NCBI RefSeq assembly: GCF_000423645.1
Contig: NZ_AUIJ01000009.1
Span: 1-64,000, forward strand
DNA length: 64,000 bases
Direction of reading: 5' to 3'
Source: Sediminimonas qiaohouensis DSM 21189
GTDB taxonomy: Bacteria > Pseudomonadota > Alphaproteobacteria > Rhodobacterales > Rhodobacteraceae
The position numbers and the translations under genes were made by a program. Shown here in pieces: positions 1 to 8,897 of this stretch. The notes beneath the pieces are model-generated. The model saw nothing but the letters and a program-made list of their open reading frames with translations. It ran no database searches and was not told the DNA's origin. Position 1 is the stretch's first letter. Every line of letters starts with the position of its first letter.

Positions 1-621
1 CTTTACGAGGTGCGCTACGTGCTCGATGAGGGTCACCGCACGCTGGCGTCGCAGCCCATCGAAGTGACGGAACCCGAGGTGACCCTGACCGCGCCCGAGA
101 AGATCCGGGCTGGGGATTCCCTGAGCATCACATGGACCGGCACGGTGTCGGGCAGCGACTACATCACCATCGTGCCCATGGGCGCGGACGAGGGCACGCG
201 AAAGACCCATTTCCGCGTGCGTGGCAAGAGCGAGGACGCGTTGACCGCGCCCAAGCAGTCCGGCCTCTACGAGGTGCGCTACGTGCTGGACGAGGGCCAT
301 CGCACACTGGCCCGTCAGCCGGTCGAGGTTCTGGCCGAGGATGCCGCCCTGCAAAGCGGTGCCACGCTCAAGGCGCCCGAGAGCGCCGCCGCCGGCGAAA
401 CGATCGAAGTGAGCTGGAGCACGAGCCAGGAGAGCGCCGATCAACGCATTACGCTGGCGCACGCCAACCAGGCGATCTTTACCTGGGTTTCGGCAATCAA
501 GGTCGAAGGCAAATCGCCGGTCAAGATCACCATGCCGGATGAGCCTGGCGCCTACGAGTTGAGGTTTCTCGATGTCTCGGGGCAGAAGGTCCTGGCCCGA
601 AACATCATCCGGGTGAAGTGA
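1..621 (+). CDS. C-terminal part of a surface/exported protein with Ig-like repeats (5' end outside window)
   Basis: The reading frame is open from base 1, so only the last 206 residues are present. They hold the end of one repeat, one complete repeat of 88 residues and a third diverged copy. Each has a stretch like LTAPEKIRAGDSLSITWTG and ends in YEVRYVLDEGHRTLA. The pattern of short hydrophobic strands with a conserved Trp fits a beta-sandwich, Ig-like fold. In Rhodobacteraceae such modules usually form the C-terminal tail of von Willebrand factor A (VWA) proteins; the VWA part would lie upstream and cannot be seen. The first two copies are nearly identical over their last 22 codons. Assignment to the VWA family is inference. 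Confidence 0.6.
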   Translation, partial: LYEVRYVLDEGHRTLASQPIEVTEPEVTLTAPEKIRAGDSLSITWTGTVSGSDYITIVPMGADEGTRKTHFRVRGKSEDALTAPKQSGLYEVRYVLDEGHRTLARQPVEVLAEDAALQSGATLKAPESAAAGETIEVSWSTSQESADQRITLAHANQAIFTWVSAIKVEGKSPVKITMPDEPGAYELRFLDVSGQKVLARNIIRVK

Positions 622-662
622 CCGCATCGAGTGGCCCGGCAAAGGGTGTGATGCCCCGAAAA

Positions 663-684
663 CCAGCGCGCGTTTGCGCGCTGG
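663..684 (+). other. Perfect 9-bp hairpin after the Ig-repeat gene
   Basis: CCAGCGCGC and GCGCGCTGG are separated by the loop GTTT, 42 bases after the stop codon. There is no T tract on either side, so it is only a weak terminator candidate. The rest of 622-880 shows no gene. Confidence 0.4.
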
Positions 685-880
685 CCGGATCTGCGGGTGT
701 TCGCCGCGCCATTTGACCGGCGCTGTCATCCTTGCGTTTGCGCGCGGTAATCGCGCCAATGGTTGCGTCCTACATCGGGACATGGGATTCCTATTTGGTA
801 CGAACTACCAGATCCAGTGTCGAAAGCGGCGTTCCCGGTACAGAACGATCGGGAACAAGGCAGAGCTGAGGGGATTGCAA

Positions 881-1900
881 GTGTCTGAAAAAAAGAAGGT
901 ACACGATATACCAAGGGCCTCTCGACTCTCCATTGCACCCATGATGGATTGGACCGACAGGCATTGCCGGTACTTCCATCGCCTGTTGTCGCGCCAAAGT
1001 CTGCTTTACACCGAGATGGTGACCGCGCCTGCCTTGGTGCGCGGCGGTGCGATGCATCTGTTGGAGTTCGATCCGGCGGAACACCCCGTCGCCCTGCAGC
1101 TTGGTGGCTCGGACCCGCAAGAGTTGGCGCAGGCGGCCCGGTTGGGGGCGGATGCCGGGTATGACGAGATCAACCTCAACTGTGGTTGCCCGTCTGACCG
1201 GGTTCAATCCGGCACGTTCGGGGCGGTGCTGATGAAGGATTCCGCCCTGGTGAGCGAATGCGTCGCGGCGATGATCGAGGCCTCCGATGTGGAGGTGACC
1301 GTCAAGTGCCGGATCGGTGTTGATGATCAGGACCCCGCACATGTGCTGCCGGAGTTCCTGTCGCGTGTTGCCGCAGCGGGCTGTGGCCGCGTCATCATCC
1401 ATGCGCGCAAGGCGTGGTTGCAAGGGCTTAGCCCCAAGGAAAACCGCGATGTGCCACCCCTGGATCATGATCTGGTCCTGCGGATGAAGGCGCTTTTCCC
1501 GGGGCTGCACATCTCGATCAACGGCGGCATCACATCGCTTGACCAGGCACGCGGTTTTCTGGACGCGGGGCTTGATGGGGTCATGGTGGGGCGCGCGGCG
1601 TATCACCACCCCGCCGAGATACTGTGCGCGGCGGACAGGGTGATTTTCGGTGCCGCCAGTGATAGTGACCCGGTCGAGGTCGCGCGCGCGATGATCCCGT
1701 ATATCAACGCCCATATCGCTGCCGGCGGGCGTCTGCACCAGGTCACGCGGCACATGCTGGGCCTGTTCGCGGGGCGTCCCGGCGCGCGGGCGTGGCGGCG
1801 GATCCTGTCCGAAGGGGCGCATCGGCCGGATGCCGGGCCCGAGCTGTTGGAACAGGGGTTGGAGCAGATCGAACTGGCCCCCGGGGCGACGGCGGTGTAA
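881..1900 (+). CDS. dusA: tRNA-dihydrouridine(20/20a) synthase DusA
   Basis: FMN enzyme that reduces uridine to dihydrouridine in the D-loop of tRNA with NADPH. The protein is 339 residues, the usual DusA length. It begins with the TIM-barrel strand SIAPMMDWTD and carries the family signature NLNCGCPSDRVQ, in which Cys103 is the expected catalytic acid, and the phosphate-binding end INGGI...GVMVGRAAYHHP. The GTG at 881 was chosen because GAGGGG lies 7 bases upstream and family homology starts just after it; the frame stays open to 674, but those residues look non-coding. It stands alone, with a TauE permease 40 bases downstream. Confidence 0.92.
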   Translation: MSEKKKVHDIPRASRLSIAPMMDWTDRHCRYFHRLLSRQSLLYTEMVTAPALVRGGAMHLLEFDPAEHPVALQLGGSDPQELAQAARLGADAGYDEINLNCGCPSDRVQSGTFGAVLMKDSALVSECVAAMIEASDVEVTVKCRIGVDDQDPAHVLPEFLSRVAAAGCGRVIIHARKAWLQGLSPKENRDVPPLDHDLVLRMKALFPGLHISINGGITSLDQARGFLDAGLDGVMVGRAAYHHPAEILCAADRVIFGAASDSDPVEVARAMIPYINAHIAAGGRLHQVTRHMLGLFAGRPGARAWRRILSEGAHRPDAGPELLEQGLEQIELAPGATAV

Positions 1901-1940
1901 GGCTGCGCGCGACCATACACAACCACGGGAGCCGCGCCGC

Positions 1941-2780
1941 ATGACCACCATACCGATGCCCGAGACGACGTTGCTGTTGCAGATGCTGGCGATGCTGATG
2001 GTGATCGGCGGCTTTGCCGGGGTGCTGGCCGGGTTGCTGGGCGTGGGCGGGGGGATCGTGCTGGTGCCGGCGTTCTTCTACGCGTTCAAGACGCTGGGAT
2101 ATGACGGCCCGCAACTGATGCAGATATGTTTGGCCACGTCGCTGGCCACGATCATCGTGACATCCGTCAGATCGGTGTTGAGCCATAATCGCAAGGGGGC
2201 GGTGGATTGGGCCATCCTGCGGGGCTGGGCGCCGGGGATCGCGGTGGGGGCCGTGATGGGCGTGCTGGTGGCGGCATCGCTGCGGTCGGTCACGTTGCAG
2301 GGCATATTTGGTGTGCTGGGCCTTGTCATCGGGGCGTATCTTGGGCTTGGCCGCAGTCATTGGCGCCTTGGCCAAGCCATGCCCGGGGGCCTGCGACGGG
2401 TGATTTTGTCGCCCTTGATGGGCTTCATGTCGGTGCTGATGGGGATCGGCGGGGGCAGTTTCGGCGTGCCCTTGATGAGCCTTTACAACACGCCGATTCA
2501 CCGCGCCGTGGCGACGGCGGCGGGGTTTGGCGTGTTGATCGCGGTGCCGTCCGTCGCGGGCTTTTTGCTGCTTGAAATAGACCCGGCGTTCCGGCCGCCT
2601 TTCACCGTGGGGGCGGTCAACCTGGTGGCGTTTGGCGTGACCATCGCGATGACGCTGATCACCGCGCCGTGGGGCGTTCGTCTGGCGCATGCGATGGACC
2701 CGAAGCCACTCAAACGGGTGTTCGCGGTGTTCCTGACATTGGTCGCTTTGAACATGTTGCGCAAGGCTCTGGGCTGGTAG
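1941..2780 (+). CDS. TauE/SafE family sulfite/organic anion permease
   Basis: 279-residue integral membrane protein with about eight hydrophobic segments and the two family glycine motifs, GVLAGLLGVGGGIVLVPAFF near the N-terminus and LMGIGGGSFGVPLM in the middle. TauE/SafE proteins are proposed exporters of sulfite, sulfoacetate or related anions; the substrate cannot be read from the sequence. The start at 1941 has GGGA 10 bases upstream and places the first helix correctly. A second, unrelated-in-sequence member of the superfamily sits at 29990 behind secF. Confidence 0.85.
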   Translation: MTTIPMPETTLLLQMLAMLMVIGGFAGVLAGLLGVGGGIVLVPAFFYAFKTLGYDGPQLMQICLATSLATIIVTSVRSVLSHNRKGAVDWAILRGWAPGIAVGAVMGVLVAASLRSVTLQGIFGVLGLVIGAYLGLGRSHWRLGQAMPGGLRRVILSPLMGFMSVLMGIGGGSFGVPLMSLYNTPIHRAVATAAGFGVLIAVPSVAGFLLLEIDPAFRPPFTVGAVNLVAFGVTIAMTLITAPWGVRLAHAMDPKPLKRVFAVFLTLVALNMLRKALGW

Positions 2781-3003
2781 TTAACGATTGGCGCTTGCGC
2801 CGAAACGGACGGTTGCGCGCCTGAACCGCACGGTTCGTACGGTTTCGCAGCGCCGTTAACCGCCCGGCAACCCGCGCCGCGCTATCACCATCTGCAGGCC
2901 GCCCGAATCATGGAACTGGGCGCAGGCGGATGGAGGCATGATGTTGGGGCTTGCCCATAGGGCGATGCGACGGGGGCGAGGCTGGCCGCGCGGGGCAGGG
3001 CGG

Positions 3004-3870
3004 TCAGCCTTGCGCTTGCTCTTCCTGCTCGGCCTGCTTGGTCAGATCGTCAAGCGCGCGCAGCCGGGTCAGCAGCGCGGGCATGTCGGCCAACGGCACC
3101 ATGTTCGGCCCGTCGGATGGGGCGGTATCGGGGTCATCGTGGGTTTCGATGAACAGCCCCGCGCAGCCAACCGCCAACGCCGCGCGCGCCAGCGGCGCCA
3201 CGAATTGCCGCTGCCCGCCCGATGCGGTGCCCTGCCCACCGGGCAGTTGTACCGAATGGGTGGCGTCAAAGATCACCGGGTAGCCGGTTTCGGCCATGAT
3301 CGGCAGCGCGCGCATGTCCGACACCAGCATGTTGTATCCAAAGCTTGCGCCGCGTTCGCACAGCATGATCGATTGGTTGCCGGTCGAGGCGAGTTTAGAT
3401 GCGACATTGGCCATGTCCCAAGGGGCAAGGAACTGCCCCTTCTTGACGTTGATGGCGCGGCCCGTCTCGCCCGCCGCCAGCAGCAGATCGGTTTGGCGGC
3501 TGAGGAAGGCGGGGATTTGCAGCACGTCGCAGACCTGCGCCGCGCGGGCGCATTGGCCGGCCTCGTGGACATCGGTCAGGACGGGGCAGCCAAACTCGTC
3601 GCGGATGCGGTGCAGGTGGTCCAGGCCCCGCTCGATCCCGATCCCGCGCTCGCCCGAAAGCGACGAGCGGTTGGCCTTGTCGTAGCTGGCCTTGAAGATG
3701 AACGGGATCGACAGCCGCTCGCACGTCTCTGCCAGCGCGCCCGCGATCCGGCGCGCGTGATCGAGCGTTTCCATCTGGCACGGCCCCGAGATCAGCGCGA
3801 AGGGCAGCGCATTGGAAATGCGGGTGGTCTCGGTGACGGCGACGGTGTGGGGCATCGGGCAGGGTTCCAT
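3004..3870 (-). CDS. kdsA: 3-deoxy-8-phosphooctulonate synthase KdsA
   Basis: Condenses arabinose-5-phosphate with phosphoenolpyruvate to KDO-8-phosphate, the committed step toward the inner core sugar of LPS. Family blocks are clear: [10 protein letters not shown] near residue 30, [16 protein letters not shown], and [13 protein letters not shown]. Length is about 288 residues, typical. The start is uncertain: ATG 3870 was taken, ATG 3855 is equally possible, and a GTG at 3891 is less likely. It lies 24 bases after the stop of kdsD, whose product makes its substrate, so the two form an operon. The tail is rich in Gln and Glu. Confidence 0.92.
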   Translation of the reverse strand: MEPCPMPHTVAVTETTRISNALPFALISGPCQMETLDHARRIAGALAETCERLSIPFIFKASYDKANRSSLSGERGIGIERGLDHLHRIRDEFGCPVLTDVHEAGQCARAAQVCDVLQIPAFLSRQTDLLLAAGETGRAINVKKGQFLAPWDMANVASKLASTGNQSIMLCERGASFGYNMLVSDMRALPIMAETGYPVIFDATHSVQLPGGQGTASGGQRQFVAPLARAALAVGCAGLFIETHDDPDTAPSDGPNMVPLADMPALLTRLRALDDLTKQAEQEEQAQG

Positions 3871-3894
3871 TCTTGGGCCGCAAGCGGGCACGGG

Positions 3895-4875
3895 TCAGGC
3901 GACGCCGACACGCAGGCAATCGTGGATGTGCAACACGCCGCACAATTGATTATCGTCATCGACGACCAGCAGCGCGCCGATCTTGTTGGTGTTCATGATG
4001 TGCAGCGCCTCGGAAATCAACATCTCGGGCTTTGCGACACGCGGGTTGCGGGTGGCTACCTGTCCGGCGGACAGATCCAGCAACCCGGTCAGGTTGCGCC
4101 GCAAATCGCCATCGGTGATGACACCGATCAGCGCGCCACCGTCGGTCACCGCGACGATGCCGAAGCCCTTGGCGCTCATCTCGACCAGGGTGTCGCCCAT
4201 CGGGGTGTCGGCGGTAACGATCGGCAGGCTGTCGCCGCCATGCATCACGTCGCCCACGCGCATGAACTGCGCGCCCAGCTTGCCGCCGGGGTGAAAGACG
4301 TGGAACGCATCCGCTGCGAAACCGCGCTGCGCCATCAGCGCCACGGCGATCGCATCGCCGAGCGCCAGCGCCGCCGTGGTCGAGGTGGTGGGCGCCATGC
4401 CGATGGTGCAGGCCTCGGGCAGGTCGGGCAGGATCAGCGACACCTCGGATTGCCGGCCCAGGGTGCTTTGGGGGTTTTTCGTAAGCGAAATCAGTGGGAT
4501 ACCAAAGCGCCGCGTGTATTGCATCAGGTCGAACAACTCGCGCGTCTCGCCCGAGTTCGACAGCAGCAGGCAAACATCTGCGCCGGTGACCATGCCCAGA
4601 TCGCCATGGCTGGCCTCGCCCGGATGCAGGAACAGCGCCGGCGTGCCGGTCGAGGCAAGCGTCGCCGCGATCTTGCGCGCGACATGGCCGGATTTTCCCA
4701 TGCCAGACACCACCACGCGCCCCTCCGACGCCAGGATCAGCGCGATCGCGCGGACAAGGCCGGTGGGCGGGTCATCGGCCATCGCCATAAGCGCGCTTGC
4801 CTCGGTGCGCAGTACGCGCGCGGCGCTGGCCAGCACCTCGTTGCGGTCCAGCGCCGTGGTCGGGGTATCAGTCAT
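3895..4875 (-). CDS. kdsD: Arabinose-5-phosphate isomerase (KpsF/GutQ family)
   Basis: Converts ribulose-5-phosphate to arabinose-5-phosphate for KDO synthesis. 326 residues: an SIS sugar-isomerase domain over roughly the first 180 residues (VVVSGMGKSGHVARKIAATL, LLLSNSGET, the conserved HPGEASHGDLG) followed by two CBS domains (VGDVMHGGDSLPIV... and ...ATRNPRVAKPEMLISEAL). The start at 4875 follows an AGAGGG about 10 bases upstream; the frame is open further but without family similarity. First gene of a kdsD-kdsA operon. Confidence 0.93.
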   Translation of the reverse strand: MTDTPTTALDRNEVLASAARVLRTEASALMAMADDPPTGLVRAIALILASEGRVVVSGMGKSGHVARKIAATLASTGTPALFLHPGEASHGDLGMVTGADVCLLLSNSGETRELFDLMQYTRRFGIPLISLTKNPQSTLGRQSEVSLILPDLPEACTIGMAPTTSTTAALALGDAIAVALMAQRGFAADAFHVFHPGGKLGAQFMRVGDVMHGGDSLPIVTADTPMGDTLVEMSAKGFGIVAVTDGGALIGVITDGDLRRNLTGLLDLSAGQVATRNPRVAKPEMLISEALHIMNTNKIGALLVVDDDNQLCGVLHIHDCLRVGVA

Positions 4876-5001
4876 TCGCGGTTCTGCCCTCTTCTTGCCG
4901 CCCCGGGGGCGTCCGTGTTGCGCGCGGCCCACTATGCCCCCCGGGGCACGCGATGCTCAAGGGCTGAATAGCAGGCGGGCGCGCGGCGGCGGCAATGGCG
5001 C

Positions 5002-5241
5002 TCAGTCCTGGCGCTTGAGGCGGGCGGCGCGGCCGCCGCGGCGCTTGCGCAGAAGGGGGGCGCGGCCGGGCAGTTCGGCCATGACGGCGCGGCGCTCATG
5101 TGGTGGCATCGCGGACCAGCGCGCGATCTCGTCGATGCTGCGCAGGCAGCCGGTGCATAGCCGCGTCTGCGGATGGATCACGCAGACCTTGATGCAGGGG
5201 CTTTCGACCTCGTCGCGTTTCCAGATCTCGTCGCTCATCAT
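5002..5241 (-). CDS. DUF1289 domain protein (small four-cysteine protein)
   Basis: 79 residues with the DUF1289 signature [19 protein letters not shown]. Cys16, Cys20, Cys29 and Cys32 form a likely metal or Fe-S site. The C-terminus is very basic ([14 protein letters not shown]). Its ATG overlaps the TGA of ruvX (ATGA), so it is translationally coupled as the last gene of ccmI-ruvX-DUF1289. Function of the family is unknown. A second ATG at 5238 could also serve. Confidence 0.85.
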   Translation of the reverse strand: MMSDEIWKRDEVESPCIKVCVIHPQTRLCTGCLRSIDEIARWSAMPPHERRAVMAELPGRAPLLRKRRGGRAARLKRQD

Positions 5242-5711
5242 GCGCCCTTCATGTAGCGGAGGCGGTCCAGCACTCCTTGAAGGATATAGGACGCGGCGAC
5301 GTGGTCGATCACCTCGGCGCGACGCTTTCGTGTCGTATCCGCCTCGAGCAGGGCGCGCTCGGCCGCGACGGTGGACAGGCGCTCGTCCCAGAACCCGATC
5401 GGCAGGTCGGTCAGCCGCGACAGGTTGCGGGCAAAGGCGCGTGTCGATTGGCAGCGGGGGCCCTCGCTTCCGTCCATGTTGCGCGGCAGGCCCAGGACCA
5501 GGCCGGCAATTCCGCGGGCCTGCGCCAGCTCCAGCAGCCGCGCGGCGTCCAGGCCGAACTTGCGCCGACGGATGGTTTCCAGGGGGCTGGCCACGCTGCG
5601 ACCCAGATCGGTAACGGCGAGGCCTATGGTCTTGTCGCCCAGGTCCAGCCCCATCAGGGCACCCATGGGCGGCAGGGCGGCGGCGAACTCCTCGATCTCG
5701 TCATGGATCAT
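5238..5711 (-). CDS. ruvX: Pre-16S rRNA nuclease / putative Holliday junction resolvase YqgF (RuvX)
   Basis: 157-residue RNase H-like protein of the YqgF family, which matures the 5' end of 16S rRNA and was earlier proposed as a Holliday junction resolvase. The first catalytic strand reads [16 protein letters not shown], followed by [15 protein letters not shown] and the conserved [12 protein letters not shown]. The ATG at 5711 gives an N-terminal extension of about 20 residues before the first strand. It lies 11 bases after the ccmI stop and overlaps the DUF1289 start. Confidence 0.9.
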   Translation of the reverse strand: MIHDEIEEFAAALPPMGALMGLDLGDKTIGLAVTDLGRSVASPLETIRRRKFGLDAARLLELAQARGIAGLVLGLPRNMDGSEGPRCQSTRAFARNLSRLTDLPIGFWDERLSTVAAERALLEADTTRKRRAEVIDHVAASYILQGVLDRLRYMKGA

Positions 5712-5722
5712 CGCGGGCCCCG

Positions 5723-6958
5723 TCAGTCCAGCACGCCGGCGCGCCCGGCGGCATTGCGGACCTGGGCCAGCGCCTCGGGCCGTTCGGCGAAGACTTGTTG
5801 CGCCTCGGCCCAGATGCTGCGCGCCTTCTCGGTCTCGCCCAGCACCCCGTAGGCGCCGATCAGGCGGGCCCATTCGGCGGCGCTTCCGCCCTCGGTCGCA
5901 AGGCGATCGGACAGGCCTTCGACCATGTTGCGGATCATCTGCTGGCGGTCCTCGGCGCTCATGTCGCCGGCCGCTTGCATGTCTTCCGCAGTCGGGCCCT
6001 TGAGCGCACCGGCCGCGGGGGCAGGGGCGGGCGCGGTGTATTCGACCCCGGCGCGCTGCGCCACCTGTTCGATCTGGTCGCGGATCGGCGCGATCCAGGG
6101 GGCGTCGGCGGGTCCCTCTTCCAAGAGCGCGCGCCAGACGCTGAAGGTGCGGTCGGGGCGGCCGGTCTGCGCCGCCATCAGGCCCATGTAATAGCGCGCC
6201 GCGCCGTTCGATGGATCGCGCCGCAGCGCCGCCAGCAGGGCCTTTTCCGCCTCGGGCGAGACATAGCCCTGCGCCGCGATGATCAGCAATTCGGCATAAT
6301 CGGCGTACTCGGTGGCGGTGGCCGCGTCACCGCGCAGCGCCAGCAGCTTTTCCTGCGCCTCGTAGGCGGCGGTGAAGTTGCCCATGTTCGCCTCGTTGCG
6401 CACCAGCAGTTGCAGACCTCGCGCGTCGTCGGGGCGGTTGGCCACGGCCTCGCGCAGCTTGTCCATCAGGGCGGCAAACTCGGGCGCCACCTCGGGCGGC
6501 ATGCGGGCGGGCTGTTCGGCCTCCACCTCGGCCTGCGAGGGGCGGTTTTCGCGGGCGTCTTCGGCGGCGACGAGGCGTTTTTGCAGGCCCATGTCGGGAT
6601 AGCCCGGCGCGCCCAGCCATTGATAAAGGCCCACTGAGCCGCCCAGCAACACCACCGCGGTCAGCGCGATGGCAATGCGGCCGCCGGTGCGGGGCTGATC
6701 CTGTCCGGTCTCGGCCTGTTGCAGCGCCGCGTCGGCGGCAAGGATACGGCGCGACACCTCGGCGCGGGCGCGTTCGGCGTCGGCCTTGGCAACGGCGCCG
6801 CGCGCCAGGTCGCGGTCGATCTCGCGCAGCTGATCGCGATACACCTTCAGGTCATAGGCGGCAGGCGGCACGTCGCCCGCGCGTCCGCGCAGCAGCGCCA
6901 GCGCCAGAATTGCCGCGACAGCCAGTGCCAGCGCACCCGTGATGATCCAGAACAGCAT
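5723..6958 (-). CDS. ccmI: c-type cytochrome biogenesis protein CcmI
   Basis: 411 residues. An N-terminal helix ([20 protein letters not shown]) and a second near residue 95 bracket a cytoplasmic loop with a leucine-zipper-like stretch ([15 protein letters not shown]). The periplasmic part carries TPR-like repeats ([31 protein letters not shown]). CcmI chaperones apocytochrome c to the heme ligation complex CcmFH. GGAG lies 7 bases before the ATG at 6958. Transcribed away from soxB. Other ccm genes are not in the window. Confidence 0.9.
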   Translation of the reverse strand: MLFWIITGALALAVAAILALALLRGRAGDVPPAAYDLKVYRDQLREIDRDLARGAVAKADAERARAEVSRRILAADAALQQAETGQDQPRTGGRIAIALTAVVLLGGSVGLYQWLGAPGYPDMGLQKRLVAAEDARENRPSQAEVEAEQPARMPPEVAPEFAALMDKLREAVANRPDDARGLQLLVRNEANMGNFTAAYEAQEKLLALRGDAATATEYADYAELLIIAAQGYVSPEAEKALLAALRRDPSNGAARYYMGLMAAQTGRPDRTFSVWRALLEEGPADAPWIAPIRDQIEQVAQRAGVEYTAPAPAPAAGALKGPTAEDMQAAGDMSAEDRQQMIRNMVEGLSDRLATEGGSAAEWARLIGAYGVLGETEKARSIWAEAQQVFAERPEALAQVRNAAGRAGVLD

Positions 6959-7023
6959 CGGCGTCTCCTCGAATTGGTCCCTCCCCCATGTAGCCATCCG
7001 GGCCACCGCGCAAAAGGGCAAAC

Positions 7024-7052
7024 TGTCGCGACCCGCACCACATGTCGCAACC
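7024..7052. promoter_or_regulatory. 10-bp direct repeat upstream of soxB
   Basis: TGTCGCGACC (7024-7033) and TGTCGCAACC (7043-7052) match at nine of ten positions and are 19 bases apart, about two helical turns. They lie in the 194-base gap between the divergent ccmI and soxB. They could be a binding site for the regulator of sarcosine use; this is inference from spacing only. Confidence 0.35.
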
Positions 7053-7152
7053 ACGCCCCAATGTGACGTTTCAAAACAGGGGCGCGGCGCGGCTTGGGTG
7101 CAGATAGCAGGGGCAGCGTTGCCTGCGACCGGATTCGAGGCGAGGGGGCCCC

Positions 7153-8397
7153 ATGAGACGATATTCAGCCTTTGCCATCGCGCGCGAAGCGGCGCGCTAT
7201 CACAGCGGTTGGGGCAAGGCATGGTCCAGCCCCGAACCGAAGAAGAAATACGACGTCATCATCGTCGGCGCGGGCGGTCACGGGTTGGCGACGGCGTTCT
7301 ACCTGGGGCGCAATTTCGGCATCACCAACGTGGCGGTGATCGAAAAGGGCTGGCTGGGCGGCGGCAACACGGGCCGCAACACCACGATCATCCGCTCGAA
7401 CTACCTGCAGGACCCGTCGGCGGCGATCTACGAGAAGTCCCGCTCGCTCTACGAGACGATGAGCCAGGACCTGAACTATAACGTGATGTTCTCGCCGCGC
7501 GGCGTGATGATGCTGGCGCAGACGCAGGCCGAGGTGCGCGGCTACCTGCGCACGGCGCAGGCCAACGCGCTGCAAGGGGTAAGCACGCGGTTCATTCAAC
7601 CCGCCGAGGTCAAGAAACTGGTGCCGATCATCAACCTTGACGGGCCGCGCTACCCGGTGCTGGGCGCGCTGTGGCAGGATCGCGCCGGCACCGCGCGCCA
7701 CGATGCGGTGGCGTGGGGTTACGCGCGGGCGTGCTCGGACATGGGGATGGACATCATCCAGCAATGCGAAGTGACCGCCGTGCGCCGCGAGGGCGGGCGC
7801 GTGGTGGGCGTGGACACCACCAAGGGCGCGATCGACTGCGATAAGCTGGGCATCGTGGTGGCCGGAAACTCGGGCGTGATGGCCGAGAGGGCCGGCTTCC
7901 GCCTGCCGATTGAGAGCGTCGCGCTGCAGGCGCTGGTGTCCGAGCCGATCAAGCCCTGCATGGACGTGGTGGTGATGGCCAACACGGTGCACGGCTACAT
8001 GAGCCAGTCGGACAAGGGCGAAATGGTGATCGGCGGCGGCGCGGACGGCTTCAACAACTACACGCAGCGCGGATCGTTCCATCATATCGAGGAAACCGTG
8101 CGCGCATTGGTCGAGACGTTCCCGATGGTCTCGCGCCTCAAGATGCTGCGCCAATGGGGCGGTATCGTGGATATGACCGGCGACCGCTCGCCGATCCTGT
8201 CCAAGACGCCCGTCGAGGGGGTGTTCATCAATGGCGGCTGGGGCACCGGCGGGTTCAAGGCGACGCCGGGATCGGGCTGGGCCATGGCCGAGCTGATGGC
8301 CAAGGGCCACTCGCCGCTGACCGACGAGTTTTCGATGTGGCGCTTCAAGGAAGGCAAGTTCATCGATGAGAGCGTCGCCGCGGGGGTGGCTCACTGA
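7153..8397 (+). CDS. soxB: Sarcosine oxidase subunit beta
   Basis: Catalytic flavoprotein subunit of heterotetrameric sarcosine oxidase, which oxidises N-methylglycine. 414 residues. The FAD-binding motif is IIVGAGGHGLATAFYLG, followed by the Gly-rich NTGRNTTIIRSNY. His183 in ARHDAVAWG sits where the family has its covalent FMN histidine (by family knowledge, not aligned). The C-terminus has NGGWGTGGFKATPG. A strong GAGGGGG precedes the ATG. First gene of soxB-soxD-soxA-soxG. Confidence 0.95.
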   Translation: MRRYSAFAIAREAARYHSGWGKAWSSPEPKKKYDVIIVGAGGHGLATAFYLGRNFGITNVAVIEKGWLGGGNTGRNTTIIRSNYLQDPSAAIYEKSRSLYETMSQDLNYNVMFSPRGVMMLAQTQAEVRGYLRTAQANALQGVSTRFIQPAEVKKLVPIINLDGPRYPVLGALWQDRAGTARHDAVAWGYARACSDMGMDIIQQCEVTAVRREGGRVVGVDTTKGAIDCDKLGIVVAGNSGVMAERAGFRLPIESVALQALVSEPIKPCMDVVVMANTVHGYMSQSDKGEMVIGGGADGFNNYTQRGSFHHIEETVRALVETFPMVSRLKMLRQWGGIVDMTGDRSPILSKTPVEGVFINGGWGTGGFKATPGSGWAMAELMAKGHSPLTDEFSMWRFKEGKFIDESVAAGVAH

Positions 8398-8470
8398 TGC
8401 GGTTTGAATATCCAACCCCCGCCCGCAGCCCCGGCGCGGCGCGCGGGACCATGATCAAGGGAGCCATGCC

Positions 8471-8812
8471 ATGCTAATCCTCCACTGCCCCTATTGCGGC
8501 GTCATGGCCGATGAAACCGAATTGCACGGTGGCGGTGAGGCGCACCTGACGCGCCACGGACCCGGTTCTTCGGACGAGGACTTCCACGACTACCTGTTCG
8601 CCAAGGAAAACCCCCGCGGCGTGCATTTTGAGCGCTGGCGCCACGTTCAGGGCTGCGGCAAGTGGTTCCACGCCGCGCGCGACACCGCCACGCTCGAGGT
8701 GTTCGGCACCTACCCGGCGCAAACCACCGAGCCACCCAAGGCCATCCGCAAGGCGATCACCGCCAAGCGACCCGGCTGGACGTGGCGCGGCTTCTCAGAC
8801 CCTGCCAAATGA
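8471..8812 (+). CDS. soxD: Sarcosine oxidase subunit delta
   Basis: 113-residue zinc-binding subunit of heterotetrameric sarcosine oxidase. Cys6, Cys9 (CPYCG), His58 and Cys62 (HVQGCGKWF) match the zinc ligands of known delta subunits. It helps assemble the tetramer and has no catalytic role of its own. It lies 73 bases after soxB. Between it and soxA lies an 85-base spacer filled by a repeat element, unusual inside an operon. Confidence 0.95.
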   Translation: MLILHCPYCGVMADETELHGGGEAHLTRHGPGSSDEDFHDYLFAKENPRGVHFERWRHVQGCGKWFHAARDTATLEVFGTYPAQTTEPPKAIRKAITAKRPGWTWRGFSDPAK

Positions 8813-8878
8813 GGCTTCTTCTGGCAGGAAATATCCTCGGGGGGTCCGGGGGGCAGACAGCCCCCCGGCCGCTCGAAG
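8813..8878 (-). repeat. Intergenic repeat, type A, inside the sox operon
   Basis: Read on the minus strand, a GGGGGGCTGTCTGCCCCCC hairpin is followed by CGAGGATATTTCCTGCCAGAAGAAGCC (split here: GAGGATATTT, then TGCCAGAAGAAG). This is the same tail as copies near 13.3, 19.4, 53.0 and 62.3 kb. It starts directly after the soxD stop and ends 19 bases before the soxA start. It is the only copy inside an obvious operon, where it could act as a processing or attenuation site. Confidence 0.75.
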
Positions 8879-8897
8879 CCAACACGAGGACCCGAGC

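Noticed and set aside
2938-4971. Very long plus-strand frame opposite kdsA and kdsD
   Set aside because: It is the mirror of two clear minus-strand genes in GC-rich DNA; its translation is Arg/Gln/His-rich and matches nothing.
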